64,000 bases of DNA from Gonapodya prolifera JEL478 (lineage: Eukaryota > Monoblepharomycota > Monoblepharidomycetes > Monoblepharidales > Gonapodyaceae), in the NCBI GenBank assembly GCA_001574975.1, contig KQ965764.1:285256-349255 (forward strand). The letters are read 5' to 3'. Positions 37,869 to 47,121 of this stretch are shown here, piece by piece. The translations under genes were made by a program, and so were the position numbers. The notes under the pieces were generated by a model. The model was not told where the DNA came from. It saw only the letters and a list, made by a program, of their open reading frames with translations, and made no database searches. How positions within the stretch are numbered: the stretch's first letter is position 1; each line of letters begins with the position of its first letter.

Positions 37869-39622
37869 TCACATCTCCATCGCATCCCCGCCCTCCTCCT
37901 CCTCGGCCGCGCTCGCAAACCACGCCGGATTGCCCAACCCGCCCAACTCATCGTCCATCGTCGCCGTCAGCGCGTAGGGCCGCACGACCGCCGCACCGTC
38001 CTGTCCCACAACGCCGCCCACCATCGCGAGGGCGGCCGCTTCCCCTGCTCCGGCTCCTGCCCCCGCGCCACCCCCTGCCCCCGCCCCTGCTCCTCCCCCC
38101 GGCGGTCCAGCCCCTCCTCCTGCGGCCACCCCCCCGGCGCGCTCGACGACCTGCCCGCCGTCGTCAAACTTCTCGGCCAGCACGCGGAACCGCATGTGGT
38201 CGTTGTGTCCGAACGGGTACTGCCAATCCGGGTCGTCCGGGTCGCCGTCGGGGGGCACCCAGATCCATTTGGACGTTTTGGCGTCGCTGGAGGGGGTTGC
38301 GTGGGTTGGGTGGAGTGTGTGTGGTGAGGTGATTCGGGGGGGNGGGGAGGGATGATCATGGTGCCGTGGTAGGGAGGACAATTAAGACGGGGAGAGGTGG
38401 GGGTGTGCGTGTTATGCAGTCGGAGAAACCGAGATGTGAGCCAGTTCAGACCGAGCATGAGGGGAACGTGAAAACGGAGTCATGGAGAAGAATGGGTTGT
38501 CATGGAACGAGGCGTGCCAGATGAGTCATCCATTGCGGGAAGGGAATGTGTTAAGAATCAAGAAGTTGAAGAGGGATGGGAGTTGCGAGGACATCGGATG
38601 ATATGGATCACATATGACAAATCGTGACATTTACGTCCATCCCAACGGTGGTGAGCAAAATCAAAGAAACCAAGACCCGTCAGCTGCCACAAAAGCCACA
38701 ACCAGCATCCAACAACAGCACGCACTATCTCGTCCCCTGCGGAAAGCAATTCTTTGGCACCGTGATATCGTCAAAGAACCCCATCGTGATGCGCAGGCCC
38801 CACTCGCCCTGGGAGTGGACGCGGCCGTGCAGGATCTCGTCGATGAAGGGGCGGAAGACGACGAGACGGAATTTGGCTGGGTGTGGAAGGGGTGGGGTGG
38901 GGTGGGAAGAAGTGTTGCGTGAGGAAAAGAGGAGCATCCATGGTGTTGGAAGTCGACCCAAGGCAGGACAAAGGTAGATTCTTCGTCTCGCAAGCTGCGA
39001 GATTCCTGACATGCTCCCCGGGTTCAAGTTTTCCCACGCAGTCAGGCACTCGTTTCTGTATGTGTCGCACACCCCGGACTTCATGAAGTCCTGTTCATTC
39101 CAGAACTCTCATGGGGTTTCCATCTACCGTCCTGCGAAAATCATCACACCTGAGTCTCCCATAATGTCAGGCCGTCGATGAGTGTCCATCTCGCACGCTA
39201 TGAACATCCTCGAGTCAGTTTCAAGTTTCAATCAATGCAGCGAAGCAGTCCTAGACAACCCATTGTCCACACGAGAAGAGTCCACGCATCCATTCCCTCT
39301 AGACAGCAGTGCGACGCTTGAAAACTGTCCAGTGCCATCGTCTATGCGTCGAAAATCCTCGCATCCTTCCCTCCACTAGCAGGACGACCCCCACCGACTG
39401 CGACCACGCACTTGGACACGAATACGACCCGTCGGCAACCGCATGTACAATGGGGTCTCCAACCTCGAGCAGGTCGAACACGCGGATGCACAGCCCTACG
39501 TTGTGCAGCACCCTGTTGGCGTACTTGTCGTTAATCTGGTGGGTGATTGCGTCGTTTCGTGGCTGCGCGAACTGCACGGGCGGCACGCGGATGATGTCGC
39601 GGATCACGGACAGCACGAACAT
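37869..39622 (-). CDS. RPC25: RNA polymerase III subunit RPC25 (RPC8)
   Basis: RPC25 is the Rpb7-like stalk subunit of RNA polymerase III, needed for initiation at tRNA and 5S genes. The start is MFVLSVIRDIIRVPPVQFAQ (ATG at 39622), then ANRVLHNVGLCIRVFDLLEV. After an intron come KFRLVVFRPFIDEILHGRVH and ITMGFFDDITVPKNCFPQGT, the S1-like domain. The join TA|C gives RYDAKTSKWIW, and MRFRVLAEKFDDGGQVVE follows. The family ends soon after this point; here a further stretch of about 90 residues follows, rich in Gly and Ala (GGGAGPPGGGAGAGAGGGAG) and closing with an acidic tail (ASAAEEEEGGDAMEM). One ambiguous base (n) sits at 38343 in the intron or exon edge. The identity is secure. Confidence 0.92.
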
Positions 39623-39878
39623 CGGGCGCAGGGGAGAGGGCGAGAGGGGGGTATAATGAGAAAGCGTGACTGTGGTCAGCAATCTGAGCTAATGCGAAGA
39701 ACGGGACAGTCGACATGACAACGTGGACTCGAGAACCTCTGCAACACTCAAACGTGACATTGCCACGGCTACGTCTTATTGCACTTCAATGCTATTGCAT
39801 ATACTCCCATAAAGCCAACTATAATGAGACATGCCTCTACAACAAATGGTGAAACAACAAAGCATTCTGACAGTCGCC

Positions 39879-40338
39879 TCAGAAATAATTCACAACCGCT
39901 GCAATAGCACCGACCCAGTGCCAGACGCGGGTATCGTCGTCGGTCAACAACCCACTCTGGATCAACCCAACGTCAGATATGGCACTCACCCTCTCGGAGC
40001 GTGTCCCAAAACTTCTTGAGCTCACCCAGCGCGTCCTTGAGCATCTTCTTGAACTCTTCGAGGTTCTCCTTGATGATCTTGATCGCCGCCGTCCAAATAT
40101 CTGTGTGAGATCAGATACGCCGGCGTGTGAGAAAATTTACACAAAGCACATCCAACACCGCATTCCGCCTTTAACAAATGCAATGCAAATGATCCTCACC
40201 TTCAAGCCACGAAATAACACCCGCAAACCACTGCGTCACGCCCTCCCAGAACGACAGCGCCTCCTCGGCCTCTTCGGGCGACATTTCCTCGAGCCCGTCC
40301 ATGGCCTTTTCGCACAACGTGTCCACCCGGCGCTTCAT
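39879..40338 (-). CDS. Small amphipathic-helix protein, 89 residues, unknown
   Basis: Three exons (40200-40338, 39990-40100, 39879-39898; both joins phase 1 at good GT-AG sites) encode 89 residues. It starts MKRRVDTLCEKAMDGLEEMS, continues PEEAEEALSFWEGVTQWFAG and VISWLEDIWTAAIKIIKENL, then EEFKKMLKDALGELKKFWDT, and ends LREAVVNYF. It is almost wholly helical, with Trp-rich amphipathic segments, so membrane or partner binding is likely. The family is not recognised. A five-codon uORF (ATGATGACGCAATTTTAG) ends three bases before the ATG. An additional 5' exon joined at ttttag|GACATG is possible. It is divergent from the gene at 40740. Confidence 0.55.
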
Positions 40339-40739
40339 GTCCTAAAATTGCGTCATCATTCTTGCTCGGTTGCGCTTGAACTCCTCGGGAGTCTGTTTCG
40401 CCGTCGCAAGCTCCCGGGCTCGTCAAGACTCGTTTGTGCGGCGCCGAACGGATTTATTCCGTCCACGAACGCAGAGGCTTGGGGTAGAACGACGCCTGGG
40501 ATGCGATGCCATCTCGTGCCGCATGCGCAGTTAAAATGTCCAAGGTCGATGACCGACAGTGCGTGCAAATGGTAACAACATTCATTTGAGCGTGGCATCT
40601 GGCACGATTGATACTACACGCGCTCACAGTCACTCACCGCATCCGCCCTCGCCCTCGCCCTGTTCCTGCCCCCACCTGCGCGGTTCCACTGCGGTGTTGG
40701 GACGGCGCACAGGGGTCGGCGCCAACGAGACGGAGCACC
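40339..40739. promoter_or_regulatory. Divergent spacer between two tiny genes
   Basis: 401 bp between the start codons of the 89- and 81-residue genes. A minus-strand frame near 40360-40420 reads ELATAKQTPEEFKRNRARMM, protein-like, but is closed by an in-frame TAG right before the 89-residue gene and has no splice donor. It may be 5' leader sequence. Confidence 0.35.
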
Positions 40740-41234
40740 ATGGCGGACCTGCTTGGGGTGCGTTTTCGGGCGCCGCGCCGTGGGTGTGGTTGGACTGGGT
40801 GGCAATTTGAGTGAGCGTGGCCGAGATGCGGTGTGGTTCGAGGACTTGGGCCTGGGTTCTAAATATTGTCGTTTGGGCTTAGATGGACTTAGGGTGGTAA
40901 GAGTAAGTTAAGCTCGCAAAGGTACTTAAGGGTGTACATATATAATATTTACTGCGTTATTATGCAGGTGGAACTGGCATTTTAGTCACTGTGTGAAGAA
41001 GAGGGTGGATCAGCCCTCATCGCTTCATTCGCCTGTCTTAAGATTTTTTTCCACACCAGCCCGGACCACGTGACGCTGTTCGCGCTGTACGAAGAGATCC
41101 GGCTTCCGCGTGTGCACTCGATTGCGGCCAAGTCGCATAATATTGCGCGGTACCAGGCTGCAAAACAACAAGCTGGAGATATGGTTCGGCAGGCTCGTCT
41201 TTATATGCGGTCACGGAGTATGTATAGGAAATGA
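40740..41234 (+). CDS. Small basic protein, 81 residues, unknown
   Basis: Two exons (40740-40810 and 41060-41234) join in phase 2 (GA|gtgagc ... ccacaccag|C) to give 81 residues. The N-terminus MADLLGVRFRAPRRGCGWTG is Arg-rich and could be a mitochondrial presequence. The second exon reads PDHVTLFALYEEIRLPRVHS, IAAKSHNIARYQAAKQQAGD and MVRQARLYMRSRSMYRK, a strongly helical basic C-terminus. No homologue was recognised. A small mitochondrial or ribosome-associated protein is a guess only. Support is the phase-exact intron and a coding-like second exon. Confidence 0.45.
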
Positions 41235-42226
41235 ATGTGGTCAAGGCTGTCGAGAGGGATTGAGTCCGGCGGTGTGAGTGGGGAAGCGTGGAGTAGTGGG
41301 AGATGTTCGGGTGATGGAGTTGACGGTCAGGTCTGGGTCGAGACTATGCATTTCACAAGTCATGGCCACTTTTACTCAACGAAAGCTCTTTGTAATTGTG
41401 TAATTCTGAGCCTATGTATGTTGTTTTTGTCGCAGCAGAGTTTCTCTGTCTTGTATTACCCTGACGAGTTACTCCAAACCATCCAAGTCTGATCTCGCGA
41501 ATCAGCTCGGAAGTTGGAGAAAACGGCGAATCAAGATCCCACAATTGGCAGTGGTTCCGTGTCCATTTGAGTCGGTTAGTTTGTAGATATGCGTTATTTT
41601 CCTAGTCACCGTCATTCAGCGTGCTGGATGTTGCACTTTGAGCAGATATTCGCAAAGTATGTCGTGCGGTTCAAGGCGTTGGTTGTCGAGGGAACTAGTA
41701 GTGAGTATGTATGGATGTAGCTTTGCCGATTTCGATTTGTCCTTCCGTCCGAAAACATCGTACAAGATAATAAAGCCTAACGCTCACATTTAGCCTTCTC
41801 AGATCGCCATCTGGTTTGTTTGGGTCCGAGAAGGATCGATGAATGGGCTCCCAACCGCAAGGAGGCACTGTGACACTCTTGAGAGGGACCTGCGGAGGAA
41901 CAGGAAAGCAAGGCATCTAGCAGGCGCGGGCAAGCGCAACAGCAAGAGCGCCAAGGGGCCGGAAAGGAGAAGAGCCTCGCTTGAACAGAGAGAGCGCGGC
42001 GCGAGCAGAGCGGAGGAAGGACTGGACTGTGTGCGGAGGGTTAACCAGCAAGAGCACGAACAGGACAGGATTGGGACCGGTCGGAACCGGCAAGTGTGAA
42101 GGCGAGGCAGAGAGAGAAAGGCAAGGGAATAGGGAGGATTGGCACCGCGGAGACGAAACCAGCGGTAGCCGGTGGGGTGAAGCGGAGTCGGCGAACGGTT
42201 GTTTCCGGACTCTGACCGAGCAGGGA
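41235..42226. other. Intergenic region, no gene seen
   Basis: 1.0 kb between the 81-residue gene and the large disordered protein. Open frames toward its right end (from about 41,980) run into the next gene but have no ATG until 42227. The rest shows nothing recognisable. Confidence 0.45.
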
Positions 42227-45200
42227 ATGGCGACCTTTGTGGTTGATGGGGGAACGGGGTTCGTGAGGGGTAGGGATGCCGTTGGAGGTGCGGTTGGAGG
42301 TGAAAGGGGAGTTGTAACCAGGTGGGATGGACAGACAGACGGCGAGGGGTTAAGCAGCAGCGGGTATGGCAAGCGTGCTCCGCTGCGGAGAGCGGATAGT
42401 GATGCTGTGCCCCGGTGGAACGGCAGAGGGCGCGATAGCGGAGTTGCTCGAGGAACGGAGACGGAGGACGGCGCCTTACACGCAGACACAGCTTATGGAG
42501 CAGGGGATGTGAACGCCCAACTCTCGCCACACCCCACGTCGCATTTCCATTCGCTGCAGCTTGGGGCGCCGTCTGCTGCCGATACTCCACTCTCCACTCT
42601 CCACTCCAAGAACCCCGATGCCCACTCTCCTGGACAATCCCCCGGGAGAAGAAAGTCGTCATGGCTACCGTTCTTTTCCTCGCTTTCCTCGCCGTCGCTC
42701 TCCGCTCCTGCGTCGGAATCCTCAGCCCTGCCATCTCCTCTATCACCTCAAAACTCAACCCATCCGCCCCACCAACACTACACTGCCTACACTTCCTACC
42801 CCGCCACGCCTGCACTCCACTCGCGCTCCTCTTCAGGCTCATCTTCCCTCACATCTCACATCCCTTCGGCCTCCTCGCTCCCTTCCATCCCTACCCACAT
42901 CTCCCCACTCGTACCACAACGCACCCGCCCTGCACGCTCATCCTCGTCCTCACCATCCCGCTCCCGCTCCAACCCGTCGTTCTGGCCGTCGCCTCTGTCC
43001 TCGCAAACGTTTCGGCATGACGTTCTTACCAATCTTGACCTTCCAAACTCACCACCAGCATTCAAACCCCGCCGCGCGTTTTCTCCTGCCAGGTGGGGCA
43101 GAGACAGAGACCGTGACCGTGACCACCGCGCCAGTGAGGACTCCCCCCGCTCCCCCCGAGAGGGCCGCCCCGTCTGGACACCCTCCACCTCAGCTCATGC
43201 CGAGTCCATCCAGAACCCGCCCACCGACCCGCCGTCCCCGAGGCCCGGGCCCTGGTCCCGGGTCTTTTCGCGGCACCGCCATCCCCATCCCCAACCGCCC
43301 GTTTCCACATCTCTGTCGCCGACATCTCCCACATCACCAACATCGCCATCCTCATTTACATCTCCCTTATCGCCCACAGACACCGTACCTCCCGTTATGC
43401 CCAACGAAGGATGGAATCACGGCGGCGACGGGGGGGCGCCGGGTGGCAGCGCCCACATTGGTTCAAGTGAGTGTTCAGCATCTCGTGTCTGTTGGTGTTT
43501 CAAGCCAAGAGTTGGGAACCTGCCGCGGATAAGTTCAAGTCCTCATCAGTGGAGCCATGGTATATCAGTGCAGTGTCAACAGGATGGGGCATTCCTTGGG
43601 GGGCACTCTTTGTTTGCAGTTCGGACACGATACGGATCGTTTTGTCGTTTTATTTGACCATCTCAGCTCACCCTCAACTTCTCACACTCCCACCATGATA
43701 AGGACAATTTCATCCCCTCCGCCCGCGTGCGTCCAGTATTCCCCACCTACCCTCCCTCTCCACCTTAGCGCCACTCTCTCCATTCCCCGAAACGCCCATT
43801 TCCCATCCTACCTCGCCATTGGACCCACCAATCCCAACACCACCCACACCAACAACACCCCCTACACCGCCTCCCCGCGCGTCGCGGTCGTCTCGCATTG
43901 TGTCGCCCCGCCACAACCGACGCGCACCTTCGCCTGGGCCATCCTCGCCGCGCGCACATACAAACGAAACAAAGTCGTCACCGGCCCCGTCGCCGCCTCG
44001 CGCGCGCAGCGCGGACTCGCACTGCACGCCGCATCCGATCGCCCCGCACATAACGGGACGTAATCCTCACCGCCGCCATGGCAGGCCGCTCACAGCGACA
44101 GCATCCCCACCGGCTTCGCGATCAGCATCGCTCGACCCACCTTCTAAACCCGAAGCTGCGAATGCCACTGCCTCCGCGCCCACTCTGACCACCGCAACTG
44201 CTCCTCCGCGTCCTCCTCGCCCACTAAGCCGCTCGCGGAGCGCAGGTTCCGCATCAGCGTCGGACATCGGCGGTGTCCCTGCCGTCACCGTGTCGTCCGC
44301 CAGCACCTCCTCCACAGTATACCCATCGGCGCTGTCCACACCCACCTCCCTGTCTCTCCCATACCCTTCCCCCAGGACGTCGTTTCCTTCATCCACGTTC
44401 CCAGCCTCCTCCTCTTCGCGGCCCGTCTCGTCGTCCTCCCTGTCGCTTTCTCTGTCCTTCTCGTACGGTACCGCTGCAACAACCCTTGGTGGGACCTCGG
44501 GTCGGCCAGCCAGAACGCCCAGAGCTGGCCGCTCGGTCAGCGTCGCCGTCGCCGAGCAGGCCGGGTTCCGCGCGCTTGGGCGGATGGACAGCGCTTTGGG
44601 GAGGCAGGCCGCCGGGCCATTCCCCAGCAAGAGTATGCCTGCGGAAGCACCCCCCGCTCGGCCCAAAGACCCCCGGTTTCCCACTTTGGTGACGGACTTT
44701 TCGCGGCGCGAGAACACGCCTCATTTGGAGTGGGTCTACAAGGACCAGTTCGGGCCCCCGGCGACTGGCCGCCCACCGTCGCCTGTCGCTCCGCTCCCGA
44801 TGGGGGGGTCGCTCGATAGGTCGGCGAGGTTGCAAAGGTTGCGCAGGCCCAGTGGCGGGACCGGGAGCTTCAGTTTCACATCTGGAGCTGGAGGTGGTGA
44901 CCCGCACAGAATATCCATAGAGTCCCGCGCCAGAGGGTTTTTGGCCGTTTTGGGCGGTGGTGGAGGTAGCGGAGCTGGTTCAGCAGACGAGACGACCAGT
45001 GGAGGGTCTGCACGGTCTAGCAGGGACAGCTGGGCGTCCGTTGGAGGTGGTGGCGCAGGAGGTGGGATGTGGGAGGCCCGGCGGTCGTCGGTTGTCGGCA
45101 GGGCGCCGAGTCTGAGCCTCTTCAGAGGTCGGGGTGGTGGTGGCGACGTGCAGACCCAGACTCCGACGAGCCCCATTGCTGGAACGGGTCGCAGAGACGT

Positions 45201-46750
45201 GGGGGTCAGACCAAAGTCCTTCGACGAGGTTTCTGTGTCCAATGCTGCGCAAAATGCAACCTCGCTTACAGGGGGCGCTGCTCCCCCGTCGCCTCTGTCG
45301 GCGCGCAAGAACAGGCCGCCCGGTCCTGGAGCGGGAAGCAAGGGTGCTGGCGGCGGACTGTCCTTCGCGGGAGATAACGTTGTGTACGTGAAGCGGTGGG
45401 GCGAGTCGGACGATTGGGCAGGGTACGCAGCGGATAACGGACGCGCAGCTTGGGATATGAATGGATGGGAGGTATGGAAGTCCGAAAGCGGAGGTGGAGG
45501 GGATGATGGGATAAATTGGGTGGAAAGGATGCGTATGGGCATGAAGAAGTTAACGCAGCAAACCAAGATGGCGGGGGTCGATTTGGGGGGTAAGGTGTGT
45601 GGACGCCTTGATCTCGGTGAATGGTGCGACGAACATTGCTGACTCCTCTCGTGCTTCCATGCAGGTGTTCAACCGCCGCCGCCCGCCGCCCGATCTATAC
45701 TCGTTGCTTTTTGGAAGGGAGAGATCGGAGCGCCACTTGCGTGAAGACGACGAGTTCACCCGAGTCGTTGCAGCACGGTTCACACGGGTTGCCACAAGGG
45801 GATATCCGCCCCCACCAGACCCCACGCCGACAACAGACGAATGGCCCATTTATGACGACTTCACACCTAACGAGATGCGCAGGTTCAATTTGGTCCGCGT
45901 GGAGGTGCGCCCTTCAACGCCTGTGCGGAGCGCATCACGTCTTGCCCAGGGAGATACCGAGGTGCAGTTTGTTTCGGCACCGGGAAGTCCGACCACGTCT
46001 ATGCCCACAACGGCGTTCCATACGCCCAGCGGGTCACCGGCCAAGACAGGAACTGGCGGTGGTGAACGCACCCCTACGGCTTTGCCAGGCGCTTTGGGTG
46101 CATCTGGAAGTTTGGCTGGGTCGGTTGCAGGCTCGCGTGAGTCGCGGACTGGCCTGGGTGCGATTACGTTGGCCATGGGAAAGTCACCCTCGTTCGGAAG
46201 CAGTGGCGCTCCTCCCGGATCGTCCCCCTCACCGACGCGTTTAGCTGCACTGCTACGGCACGGGTCGCAGGCGGGCCGTGATAAGGAGAGGGAACGGGAG
46301 GAAAACGAGAGGCGGTTCGAGGAGCTTGTGAGAAGCAGCAAGACGGCGTGGGAGGTGACGGTGATGAGCGATGAGGAGGATGCAGACGGAGCAGTTGGTG
46401 GTGGAGACGATGTTGCCCCGAGCTCCCCTCAGTGGGACCAGAGGGAACCGCAGAGATCTCTGTCTCTGCGAGTTGGTGGGTCGGGTCGGCTGGGTGAAAT
46501 CGACCTGGCGGATAGGGCGAGTCGCACGGGCAGCCGGACCAGTGAAAGCAGGGCTAGTGGGACGGGCACTGGGGCGGGGATCTCGCAACATGTGGAGCCA
46601 GACGAAGACCGAAGGAGTCAGAGGACAGTGTCTTCCGGTGGTGCTGGTGTGGTCGGAGACTCGGGATTTGGAGACATGTTTGGTGGCGGGAAGGGGAAGG
46701 ACGTTGTGAGGTTGGTTTCCAGTGGTGGCTTGGCGGCAGGCAAGGCGTGA
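42227..46750 (+). CDS. Large disordered Ser/Pro-rich protein, about 1405 residues
   Basis: Three exons fit with exact phases: 42227-43466, 43703-45594 and 45665-46750, giving 1405 residues. It begins MATFVVDGGTGFVRGRDAVG. Most of it is low-complexity Ser/Pro/Arg (SWLPFFSSLSSPSLSAPASE, PTSPTSPTSPSSFTSPLSPT), with runs of basic and PxxP-like sequence. Ordered islands stand out: PKDPRFPTLVTDFSRRENTP, HLEWVYKDQFGPP, VVYVKRWGESDDWAGYAADN, GINWVERMRMGMKKLTQQTK and, spanning the second intron, VFNRRRPPPDLYSLLFGRER plus IYDDFTPNEMRRFNLVRVEV. No known domain was recognised. It could be a scaffold; the many PxxP sequences would suit SH3 partners. The start could be further upstream in an unseen exon. 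Confidence 0.65.
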
Positions 46751-47121
46751 TTTGATAGAGAGATTGGAGAGTCGTCGGTACCGCACAGGCGCTGATGGGA
46801 CTGAGAAACCCCTCTTCCCCCGTACTCAATTTGGACACTACGCACAGAAGAACACGAGCACTAGAGGGGATGTACATAGCTGTTTCGGTGCGCCGGCATT
46901 GACCTTGCGGAGTTCGCAGTTTGAAGTCACCCCAAGCATCAACACGAATTGTAATTATAAAGTTGGTTTATGTCGAACACTTTGTAATCTTATCATAATA
47001 TGTGTAGTAGCAACTTTTCCGAGATCGAAGTGCATTGAGACAAGGGCATCCATAACTCAAACGGCAATGTCATAAATATCTGGGGTATTGCTTTGGGGTA
47101 TACCTTTGTAAAGTCTTCCGG
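46751..47121. other. Convergent intergenic spacer, nothing seen
   Basis: 371 bp between two convergent stop codons, AT-richer than the exons. It probably holds both 3' UTRs. Confidence 0.4.

Noticed and set aside
37484-38332. Long plus-strand ORF opposite RPC25
   Set aside because: It is the antisense shadow of a GC-rich coding exon and contains only Pro/Arg/His low complexity.
40356-40430. Helical frame ELATAKQTPEEFKRNRARMM upstream of the 89-residue gene
   Set aside because: Closed by an in-frame TAG with no GT donor before it; a GC-AG intron of 24 nt would be too short.
41981-42226. Upstream extension of the large disordered protein
   Set aside because: The frame is open but starts from TTG; the first ATG is at 42227.
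42561-43532. Alternative plus-strand ORF of 323 codons rich in Pro/His/Arg
   Set aside because: It overlaps the exact-phase exon of the 1405-residue gene in another frame and has no motifs.
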